Assembly (NCBI GenBank): GCA_965242505.1
Contig: OZ251449.1
Location: 2,542,001 to 2,606,000 of the forward strand
Reading direction: 5' to 3'
Length of the DNA: 64,000 bases
Origin: UBA2966 sp965242505
GTDB taxonomy: Bacteria; Pseudomonadota; Alphaproteobacteria; UBA2966
The notes under the pieces are model-generated. The model had not been told where the DNA came from. It ran no database searches and saw only the letters and a program-made list of their open reading frames with translations. Made by a program: the position numbers and the translations under genes. Below are positions 51,931 through 59,485 of the stretch, in pieces (within the stretch, counting starts at the first letter, position 1; the number at the start of each line of letters is the position of its first letter).

Positions 51931-54069
51931 GTGTCGAGCGCGGCGGAAAATCTTGCCGAGGCCGCCCGCCTCTACCGGGCGGGCGATCGCGAAGGCGCCA
52001 AGGGTCTCTGCGAAAGGCTCGCCGCGGCGGAACCCGGCAACGCCGACGCCCTGAACCTCCGGGGCCTGATCGACCACCGGGCGGGCGCCCACGCGGCGGC
52101 GGCGGACTGGATCGCGCGGGCCCTGGAGATCGAGCCGGAGAACGCGGCGTTCCACTTCAATCTCGGCGAGACCTTGCGCGCGCGGGGCAAGGTCGACGAG
52201 GCGCTGGCCGCCTACTACCGAGCGCTCGGCTTCGACCCCGCCCTCGCCGGCGCCTACACCAGCATCGGGCTTCTCTGCCTGGAGCGCCGCCGCCTTCCCG
52301 AAGCGGCGGACGTCCTGCGGCGCGCCGCCGCCCACATGCCCGCGGACGGCGCCGCGCACGCGCGCCTGGGCGCGGCCCAAGCCGAGCGCGGCGAACTCGA
52401 CGAGGCGCTCACGGCCTTCGCCCGGGCCATCCGCTTCGCGCCCGGCGACCCCGATCACGTCCACCTCTTCCTGCGGACGCTCGACGCCCGTCCGTTCCCG
52501 TCCCTGCCCCCCGGGCCCGTCGGGGAGCTCCGGGCCTGCTTCGATCTCGACGGCATCGAGCATCAGAAGCTGGCGCCCGCGGCCGCCGCCGTCCTCAAGA
52601 GGGACGAGCGGTTCGCGGGGCTCCTGGCGATGGCCGACGGCGGGGACGTCGACGCGATCATGGCCGCGGCGGCGGGCGGCGTGTTCGACGACCTTCTGTC
52701 CGAACCCCTGCTGCTGGGACTGCTCGTCAACACCGTCGTCACCGACGACGAGATGGTCAGAGCCCTGTCGGCGATCCGCCGGGCCATCGTCCTCCAGGGA
52801 GAACGGGGAACGGCGCCCGAGGATTTCGTCGTGGGCAGACGCCGGCAGTTCGTCATCGCGCTCGCGCAGCAATGCTTCGCGACCGATTACGCCTGGCCCG
52901 AGACGCCGAGGGAAGCCCTGGCGGCCGGATACATGATCTCCGAGGTCCGCCGGGGCCTCGACGCCATCGGCGGCGCCTCCGAGGCGAGCGCGTGGGATCT
53001 CGAGATGTGGAATCGCCTGGCCGTCGTCGCGGCCTACCGCCCCATCCGCAGGATCGAGGGGATCGAGAAGCTGCTGGAGTTGGGACTCCCGGCGGAAGCG
53101 CCCTACCGCCGCATGTTGATCCGGCGGCAGTTGGCGGAACCCCTGCGGGAACGCGAGCTCGCGGCGGCCATGACGCGCGCCGCCGGCCCGTCGCCGGAGG
53201 CCGGCGGAGACGAGGCCGACGCGGCGCCGCGCCCTCGCTGGCGCCGTTCGGCCGAAACCGGGCCGGGAAACCGCGCCGGCGACCCGGAAGAACCGATCCC
53301 GGACTTCCTGGCCCCGGAATACGCGCGGGGAGGGCGCGTTCTCGTCGCCGGTTGCGCCACCGGGAGACGCGCGCTCCGGCTGGCGGCGGCTTACGGCGAC
53401 CTGGAAATCCTGGCGACGGACCCGAGCCTCGCCAACCTCGCCTACGCGGCCCGCATGGCCGCGGAGATGGGCGTCGGCAACGTCGAGTTCCGTCAGGTTC
53501 CGCACGGGCGGCTCGATCGCGTCGACGGACGGTTCCACATCGTCCATACGGGGGATGCGATGCTCCGGACGGGCGACGCCATGGCCGCTTGGCGCGCCCT
53601 CGCGAACCTCCTGCTCCCCGGCGGCCTGATGCGCGTCCAGACGCGCGGGCGGCGAATTCCGGAGGCCCTCGCGGCGGCCCGAAACCTCGTCCGCGAGAGA
53701 GCGCTGGCCGGAGACGCCGAAGGGGTGCGCGAGGCCCGCAAGCTCCTGCTCGATCTGCCCGAAGGAGAGCCCGCTCGCGGGATCGTCGCGGCGGACGGCT
53801 TCCACAACCTCCATCAATGCCGCGACCTGCTGTTCCCCGACGGCGAGGAGGCCCTGTTCGCCGTCGCGGACCTGCGGGACGCCCTGCCGGGCCTGAAACT
53901 GCGGTTTCTGGCCTACGAAGTCCGGAAACGGGCCGCCATGCAGGATTTCGCGGAGTTGTTCGGCGATTCGGCGAACCCCGGGGATCTGGATCAGTGGGCG
54001 GAACTGGAGGAACGGCGGCCCGACTCCCTGGGCGACGCGCACCGGCTCTGGTGCCGGAAGGCGGAGTAG
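51931..54069 (+). CDS. TPR repeat protein fused to a class I methyltransferase-like domain
   Basis: 712 residues from GTG 51931. Residues about 1-170 are tetratricopeptide repeats (AARLYRAGDREGAKGLCERL, FHFNLGETLRARGKVDEALA, HARLGAAQAERGELDEALTA). Residues about 180-440 are a helical linker. Residues about 465-600 carry a Rossmann methyltransferase pattern (VLVAGCATGRRALRLAAAYG, then ILATDPSLANLAYAARMAAE, and a motif-IV-like FHIVHTGDAML). The family resembles TPR-methyltransferases near polysaccharide or surface-modification genes, but no such genes are beside it. The substrate is unknown. Confidence 0.82.
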   Translation: MSSAAENLAEAARLYRAGDREGAKGLCERLAAAEPGNADALNLRGLIDHRAGAHAAAADWIARALEIEPENAAFHFNLGETLRARGKVDEALAAYYRALGFDPALAGAYTSIGLLCLERRRLPEAADVLRRAAAHMPADGAAHARLGAAQAERGELDEALTAFARAIRFAPGDPDHVHLFLRTLDARPFPSLPPGPVGELRACFDLDGIEHQKLAPAAAAVLKRDERFAGLLAMADGGDVDAIMAAAAGGVFDDLLSEPLLLGLLVNTVVTDDEMVRALSAIRRAIVLQGERGTAPEDFVVGRRRQFVIALAQQCFATDYAWPETPREALAAGYMISEVRRGLDAIGGASEASAWDLEMWNRLAVVAAYRPIRRIEGIEKLLELGLPAEAPYRRMLIRRQLAEPLRERELAAAMTRAAGPSPEAGGDEADAAPRPRWRRSAETGPGNRAGDPEEPIPDFLAPEYARGGRVLVAGCATGRRALRLAAAYGDLEILATDPSLANLAYAARMAAEMGVGNVEFRQVPHGRLDRVDGRFHIVHTGDAMLRTGDAMAAWRALANLLLPGGLMRVQTRGRRIPEALAAARNLVRERALAGDAEGVREARKLLLDLPEGEPARGIVAADGFHNLHQCRDLLFPDGEEALFAVADLRDALPGLKLRFLAYEVRKRAAMQDFAELFGDSANPGDLDQWAELEERRPDSLGDAHRLWCRKAE

Positions 54070-54106
54070 GGGGAGGCGGGCGCCGGATCTGGCGCGCCCG
54101 GCCGCG

Positions 54107-54949
54107 TCATGCGCCAAAGAATTCCCGCAGATGGCGCGTTACAGCGCGCGGTTTCTCGAAGGCGATCCAGTGCTGCGCCTGCGGGAAATAGAACACCTCC
54201 ATGTCGTCGACCCACGGCGCCGCGATGTCGTTGACCACCGGATCGAGCGCTATGTCCCTTCGGCCCCAGAGCACGCGGACGGGACAGACGATGCGACGGG
54301 GGGTCGCGTGGCGGCGGCGGGGGATTTCCTTCACGATCTCGCGGTAATAGTTGATCGCCGCGGTGGCGGCGCCCGGCTTCTCGAAGGCCTCGCGGTACAC
54401 GGCCACGTCTTCCGGCGGCATGACGCGGGCGAGGCGTATGGAACCGTCGCGGAACTGCGCCCTGTAGTTCTCCTCGGGGAAGTCCGGCAGCAGGTTGAGG
54501 AAGACGTACCAGCTCTTGCGCTGTTGCTCGGCGTGGGTCAGCCAGGCCCGGATCCAAGCGTCCGGATGGGGCGCGTTGAGGATGGCGAGCTTGCGGACCC
54601 GATCCGGCCAGTCCATGGCCAGCTGATAGGCCACGATGCCGCCCCAGTCGTGCCCGGCCACGAAGGCCGGACCGCCGAGATGATCGATGAGGTCCCGCAT
54701 GTCGGCGGCCAGGGTCGCGGCATCGTACCCGGCGGCCGGCTTTTCCGATTCGTTGAAACCCCGCATGTCCACGGCGACGACCCTGAAGCGCCGCGACAGC
54801 GGGCCGATCTGCTTGCGCCAGGACCACCAGAACTCGGGAAAGCCGTGCATCAGAAGCGCGAGGGGGCCGTCCCCCTTCTCCACCCAATGGAGCTCGACGC
54901 CGTTCACCCGCGCCCTTCCGTGCGTGACTCCGTCCAGGGTGGCCGTCAT
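54107..54949 (-). CDS. Alpha/beta hydrolase, epoxide hydrolase/haloacetate dehalogenase-like
   Basis: 280 residues. The oxyanion-hole motif is LLMHGFPEFWWSWRKQIGPL; the nucleophile elbow GHDWGG carries Asp, as in epoxide hydrolases and haloalkane/haloacetate dehalogenases. The acid residue lies in LWGRRDIALDPV and the catalytic His in PQAQHWIAFEKP. The exact substrate cannot be read from sequence. It is convergent with the TPR gene and divergent from the membrane protein gene. Confidence 0.88.
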   Translation of the reverse strand: MTATLDGVTHGRARVNGVELHWVEKGDGPLALLMHGFPEFWWSWRKQIGPLSRRFRVVAVDMRGFNESEKPAAGYDAATLAADMRDLIDHLGGPAFVAGHDWGGIVAYQLAMDWPDRVRKLAILNAPHPDAWIRAWLTHAEQQRKSWYVFLNLLPDFPEENYRAQFRDGSIRLARVMPPEDVAVYREAFEKPGAATAAINYYREIVKEIPRRRHATPRRIVCPVRVLWGRRDIALDPVVNDIAAPWVDDMEVFYFPQAQHWIAFEKPRAVTRHLREFFGA

Positions 54950-55053
54950 GGCGGATCCTCCAAATCCCGACCGGCGGCGCCCTCTCCTTTTCGCCGCCGC
55001 GGCCCCGAGTGTAGCATCACGCCGCGGACGTTGCGAAAGGAGATGCGCGGATA

Positions 55054-56028
55054 ATGTCGGCGGCGGAACGAAACGGCGGCGCGTGGAAATTTCCCGCCAC
55101 CGTCTTCCTGGGCGCCGCGATCATCGCGGTCGCCGAAATCCTGCTCGTCCTGGACGTCGCGTTCCGGGGCGGCGCCGTCATGCCTTACGAGGCCGTTCCG
55201 CCGCCCGAGGGGGCGCTGTCGTCGGTCGCCCGCGGCGCGGCCGTGTTCCTGACCCCGCTGTGCTGGACCGGGCTGCTGTTCCTGCTCGACGGGCTTCTCC
55301 ATCGCGGCGCGCTCCGGAGCGCCTCGCCGGTCCGCGACAGGCCCTGGCGGTTCGCCGCGACCTATCTGCTCAGCATTCCCGTCTGGCTGGTCTTCGACTG
55401 GGTGAACTTCCAGTACATCGACGCCTGGCGGTATCACGGCCTTCCGGAAAACCTTCTCGTCCGGCACGCGGGATACTTCCTGGCATTCGGCGCCATCTGT
55501 CCGGGCATGTTCCTGATCGCCGACCTCGCGCAGCGGACGCGGATGGGCCGCCTGCGCGGCCCGGCGCTCGCCCCCAACGCCGTCGTCCGCGCCGCGCTGA
55601 TCGCGGCCGGTGCCGCGATGGCGCTGTATCCGTTTCTCGCGCGCGATCCCGTCGGCAGCCTGACGTTGTGGCTGGGCTGGTTCTTTCTGCTGGATCCCGT
55701 CAACGAGCGGCTCGGCGCGCCGAGCATCTTCGGCGACTGGCGGCAAGGGCGGTACGGACGCACCGTCTCGCTGATGGCCGGAGGCGCCGTCTGCGGCCTG
55801 TTGTGGGAGTTCTGGAACTACTGGGCCCTCGCGAAATGGACCTACAACCTGCCGTTCCTCGGCCCGCTGGAGGACGTCGCATACTTCGAGATGCCGGCGC
55901 TGGGCTTTCTCGGGTTCCTGCCGTTCGCCCTGGAATGCTGGGCCATGGTTCAGACGATCCTGTGGCTGGCCCGGAGACTCGGCTTCCGGCGCATCGAACC
56001 GCTGCCGTCGGGTGATGCGATCACCTGA
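55054..56028 (+). CDS. Multi-pass membrane protein of unknown function
   Basis: 324 residues with about seven to eight hydrophobic helices (FPATVFLGAAIIAVAEILLV, FLTPLCWTGLLFLLDGLLH, AALIAAGAAMALYPFLA, VSLMAGGAVCGLLWEFWNYW, MPALGFLGFLPFALECWAMV). Conserved-looking loops include VFDWVNFQYIDAWRYHGLP and WEFWNYWALAKWTYNLPFLG, rich in Trp and Tyr. I do not recognise a family with confidence. It stands alone between divergent or spaced neighbours. Confidence 0.75.
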   Translation: MSAAERNGGAWKFPATVFLGAAIIAVAEILLVLDVAFRGGAVMPYEAVPPPEGALSSVARGAAVFLTPLCWTGLLFLLDGLLHRGALRSASPVRDRPWRFAATYLLSIPVWLVFDWVNFQYIDAWRYHGLPENLLVRHAGYFLAFGAICPGMFLIADLAQRTRMGRLRGPALAPNAVVRAALIAAGAAMALYPFLARDPVGSLTLWLGWFFLLDPVNERLGAPSIFGDWRQGRYGRTVSLMAGGAVCGLLWEFWNYWALAKWTYNLPFLGPLEDVAYFEMPALGFLGFLPFALECWAMVQTILWLARRLGFRRIEPLPSGDAIT

Positions 56029-56108
56029 GCCGGCAGCGTCCCATACTGGCCATGACCGGCGCGGCGCCCGCCGTGCTATGCTGGCGCTCCGGCGGGCGGG
56101 GAGCGATC

Positions 56109-56939
56109 GTGTTGAGGGAGAGTCTCGGACTGGAGGGCAAGGCGGCGATCGTCACCGGCGGCGGCGCGGCGGGCGAGGGGATCGGCAACGGGCGCGCGGC
56201 GGCCGTCATGCTCGCCCGCGCCGGCGCCCGCGTGCTGGTCGTCGACCGGTTCCTCGACCTGGCGGAGAACACGGTGGGGATGATCGAGGCCGAAGGCGGC
56301 GAAGCGGTCGCCCACATGGCCGATCTCGGCTGCGAAGACCAGTGCCGGGGCATGGTGGACGCCGCGCTGGAGCGGTTCGGCCGGCTCGATGTCCTCGACA
56401 ACAACGTCGGCGTCAGCAGCAAGGGCAGCGTCGTCGAGGAGGGTCGGGACGCCTGGGAGGCGGTCATGCGGGTCAACGTCGAAAGCGTCTTCCTGGCCTC
56501 GAAATACGCCGTGCCGGCGATGGTCGGGAGCGGCGACGGCGGCGCCATCGTCAACATCGCCTCGACGGCCGCCATCCGGCCGCGCGGCATGACGGCCTAT
56601 TCCACGTCGAAGGGCGCCGTGATGTCGCTCACCCGCGCCATGGCGGTCGATCACGGCGCCGACGGCATCCGCGTCAACTGCATCCTGCCAGGCGCCGTGC
56701 ATACGCCGCGGCTTTTCCACAAGGGCATGACGGACGAGGCGCGCGAGCGGCGGCGGCGGGCCTCCCTGCTGGAGGTCGAGGGCGAAGGCTGGGACGTGGG
56801 CCGCGCCGTCCTCTATCTCTGTTCGGACTGGGCGCGGTACGTGACCGGGCAATGCCTCGTGGTCGACGGCGGCATGAGCCTGACCACGCGCCCGCGGGGC
56901 TCGGGGGTCGAGGACCGCCGCGGCGGCGCGCTGGCCTGA
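56109..56939 (+). CDS. Short-chain dehydrogenase/reductase
   Basis: 276 residues from GTG 56109 (VLRESLGLEGKAAIVTGGGA); a start at 56052 would add 19 residues. It has a nucleotide-binding GGGAAGEGIGNGRAAAVMLA, NNVG (the NNAG equivalent), IASTAA catalytic Ser, and YSTSKGAVMSLTRAMAVDHG (YxxxK). The C-terminal TGQCLVVDGGMSL is typical of SDRs. Substrate unknown; an SDR next to catabolic genes suggests a degradative role. Confidence 0.9.
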   Translation: MLRESLGLEGKAAIVTGGGAAGEGIGNGRAAAVMLARAGARVLVVDRFLDLAENTVGMIEAEGGEAVAHMADLGCEDQCRGMVDAALERFGRLDVLDNNVGVSSKGSVVEEGRDAWEAVMRVNVESVFLASKYAVPAMVGSGDGGAIVNIASTAAIRPRGMTAYSTSKGAVMSLTRAMAVDHGADGIRVNCILPGAVHTPRLFHKGMTDEARERRRRASLLEVEGEGWDVGRAVLYLCSDWARYVTGQCLVVDGGMSLTTRPRGSGVEDRRGGALA

Positions 56940-57065
56940 GCGCCGCCCGCGGCGTCCCGCGCGCGCTCCCCGAAACGCCCCGAACGTCCGCGTTGCGCGG
57001 CGGCGGCGCCCGACCTGTGTAACCCGCCGCGAGGGACCGTATTTCAAGGCGACGGGTGAAGGAGC

Positions 57066-57899
57066 ATGACGACCAGACTGCGGGTGGCGGAATTCATCGA
57101 GGGCAGGCGGGCCCAGACGTTCATCACGGCGTTGATCGTTCTCAACGCCATTTCGCTCGGCCTGGAGACGTCGCCCGCGGCCATGGGGAGGTTCGGCGGC
57201 GCCCTCGCCGCGTTCGACACGCTCGTGCTCGGCGTGTTCGCCGTCGAGATCGCCGCGAAGCTGTTCGGGCGGGGAGTCGGCTTCTTCCGGAACGGCTGGA
57301 ACGTCTTCGATTTCCTGATCGTCGGCATCGCCCTGCTGCCGGCCTCCGGCCCCCTGGCGGTGCTGCGCGCGCTCCGCATTCTCCGCGTCCTGCGCCTGGT
57401 GTCGGCGTCGCCCCAGATGCGGGCGGTGATACAGGCGCTCATCACCGCCATCCCGGGCATGGTCTCGATCGTCGGGCTGATCACCCTGATCTTCTACGTC
57501 TCGGCGGTGCTGGCGACCAATTTCTTCGGCGGAAGCTTCGACGAGTGGTTCGGCAGCATCGGCGCCTCGATGTTCAGCCTGTTCCAGATCATGACTCTGG
57601 AAAGCTGGTCGATGGGCATCGTGCGCCCGGTCATGGTCGAGTTTCCCCATGCCTGGGCCTTCTTCGTGCCGTTCATCCTGGTGACGAGCTTCGCCGTCAT
57701 CAACCTGTTCATCGGCGTCATCGTGGACGCCATGCAGACGCACCATGCTGAGGAAGCCCGGCGCATCGGGGCGCGCGTGGACGAGGATACGGAGTCCCTG
57801 CGCCGCGAGATGGCGGGACTGCGCGAGGAAATCGCCGGATTGCGGCGGTCGCTGCGGGCTGGCGAAGGCCCTGAACCGCGCAGCGCCGGCGGGGGATGA
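57066..57899 (+). CDS. Voltage-gated sodium channel (NavBac family)
   Basis: 277 residues with six transmembrane helices. The S4 sensor has regularly spaced Arg (LRALRILRVLRLVSASPQMR, about 97-120). The pore loop has LFQIMTLESWSMGIV, where TLESWS (about 177-182) is the sodium-selectivity filter of NaChBac-type channels. S6 is VTSFAVINLFIGVIVDAM. A C-terminal coiled coil (DTESLRREMAGLREEIAGLR) should hold the tetramer together. ATG 57066 follows GAAGGAG. The amidohydrolase starts 7 bp after the stop, so the two are co-transcribed. Confidence 0.93.
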   Translation: MTTRLRVAEFIEGRRAQTFITALIVLNAISLGLETSPAAMGRFGGALAAFDTLVLGVFAVEIAAKLFGRGVGFFRNGWNVFDFLIVGIALLPASGPLAVLRALRILRVLRLVSASPQMRAVIQALITAIPGMVSIVGLITLIFYVSAVLATNFFGGSFDEWFGSIGASMFSLFQIMTLESWSMGIVRPVMVEFPHAWAFFVPFILVTSFAVINLFIGVIVDAMQTHHAEEARRIGARVDEDTESLRREMAGLREEIAGLRRSLRAGEGPEPRSAGGG

Positions 57900-57906
57900 C
57901 CGCCGG

Positions 57907-59415
57907 ATGGGCGGCGAACGAGCGATCATCGTCAGGGGTGGGCGCGTGCTCGACGGCGCCCGGCCCGGGGCGGAACCCGGCGACCTGTTGATCGAGGGCG
58001 ATACGATCCGCGGCGTCGGCCCTCCCGGCCTCCCGGCGCCCGCGGACGCCGTCCTGCTCGACGCGCGCGGCAAGCTTCTGCATCCAGGACTGATCAACGC
58101 CCACACCCACGGATACCACGCGGCGCACAAGGCCACGACGGATCGCTGGACCCTGGAGCGGTTCCTCACGGTCAGCCCCTGGATCAACGCCGACCTGAGT
58201 CTCGAGGCGACCCGGCTGTTCACCAGGATCGCGGCGGTGGAGATGGCGCTCAAGGGCTGCACCGCCTGCTACGACCTGCCCCTGCCCTTGCCGCTGCCGA
58301 CCCTCGACGCGCTGAACAGCGTGACGCGGGCCTACGCCGATGTCGGGATACGCGCCGTGGTCGCCCCGATGGTGGCCGACATCTCCATCTTCCACGCCGT
58401 GCCGGGCTTCCTGGACGCGCTGCCGCCGTCGTTCCGCCGGGATCTCGAAAATCGCGCGGCCGAGCCCGAAACGGCGATCCTGGCCCAATACCGGATGCTG
58501 TTCCGGGACTGGCGCGAAGAGGGCGGCCTCGCGCGTCTCGCCGTCTCGCCCGCCATCGCCCACCACTGCACGGCGCCCCTGTTCACGGGGCTCGCCGAAC
58601 TGGCCCGGGAAAACGGCGCCGGACTTCACACCCATCTCGCGGAGTCCAGGATACAGGCCGTCTCCGGCCTCGAGCGGTTCGGCAAGACCGTGACAGCCTG
58701 GCTCGACGACCTCGGCGTGCTGGGCCCGAACTTCACGGCGGCGCACGGAGTCTGGCTCGACGACGACGACGTCCGGCGGCTCGCCGACCGCGGCGCCGCA
58801 GTCGCGCACAACCCGGGCAGCAACCTGCGGCTCGGGGTCGGGATCGCGGACGTTCGCAAGATGCTCGACGCGGGCCTCGACGTGGGCGTCGGCACCGATG
58901 GCGCACGCTCGTCGGACCATCAGAACATGTACGAGGCGACGCGCCTCGCCGCGCTCGTCTCGACGGCGCACGGCCGCGATCGCGAGGCCGGCCTTTCGGC
59001 CGCCGAGGCGTTCCACGCGGCGACCGTCGGCGGCGCGCGGACGCTGGGCCTCGACAAGATCGGACGCCTCGCGCCGGGATACAAGGCGGATATCGTCTTC
59101 CTGGACCTCGGGCGGATCAACTGGATACCCCTGAACGACCCGTTGCTCCAGATCGTCCACGTCGAGGACGGCGGCAGCGTGGACACCGTCATGGTGGGCG
59201 GGAAGGTGGTGGTGGAGAACGGCAGGCCCGCGACCGTCGACATGGCGGCGCTCGCCTCCGAGGCCGACGCGCTGCGCCCCCGGTTCGAGGAGCTGATGTC
59301 CCGGAACCCGGAGCTGCTCGGGCAGGCGCAATCGATCGGCGGAGAGTTCTGCGGCGCGCTGGCTGCGGAGCCCTATCACATCGAGCGGCGCATCCCCGCG
59401 GCGGGGCATCGGTGA
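57907..59415 (+). CDS. Amidohydrolase of the cytosine/guanine/triazine deaminase superfamily
   Basis: 502 residues from ATG 57907. TIM-barrel metal motifs: LHPGLINAHTHGYHAAHKAT, GLHTHLAESRIQ, FTAAHGVWLDDDDVR and GVGTDGARSSDHQN. A C-terminal beta domain (LAPGYKADIVFLDL) is typical of COG0402. Such enzymes deaminate or hydrolyse purines, triazines, S-adenosylhomocysteine or related compounds. The target here is unknown. It follows the sodium channel gene closely; a functional link is not evident. Confidence 0.88.
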   Translation: MGGERAIIVRGGRVLDGARPGAEPGDLLIEGDTIRGVGPPGLPAPADAVLLDARGKLLHPGLINAHTHGYHAAHKATTDRWTLERFLTVSPWINADLSLEATRLFTRIAAVEMALKGCTACYDLPLPLPLPTLDALNSVTRAYADVGIRAVVAPMVADISIFHAVPGFLDALPPSFRRDLENRAAEPETAILAQYRMLFRDWREEGGLARLAVSPAIAHHCTAPLFTGLAELARENGAGLHTHLAESRIQAVSGLERFGKTVTAWLDDLGVLGPNFTAAHGVWLDDDDVRRLADRGAAVAHNPGSNLRLGVGIADVRKMLDAGLDVGVGTDGARSSDHQNMYEATRLAALVSTAHGRDREAGLSAAEAFHAATVGGARTLGLDKIGRLAPGYKADIVFLDLGRINWIPLNDPLLQIVHVEDGGSVDTVMVGGKVVVENGRPATVDMAALASEADALRPRFEELMSRNPELLGQAQSIGGEFCGALAAEPYHIERRIPAAGHR

Positions 59416-59471
59416 ACCGCCATCCTCACGGCGGAGCGAGCGGCCGGCCGCCGCGCGCGTCGATGGCCGGC

Positions 59472-59485
59472 GCGGGAAATGCGGG
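59472..59485. repeat. Isolated terminus of the MITE-like repeat
   Basis: CGGGAAATGCGGG directly adjoins the stop codon of the dehydrogenase frame (read on the minus strand as TAGCCCGCATTTC), matching the repeat end seen after the MFS, ctpA and atpC stop codons. No core palindrome is present, so this is a relic or a chance match. Confidence 0.4.
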
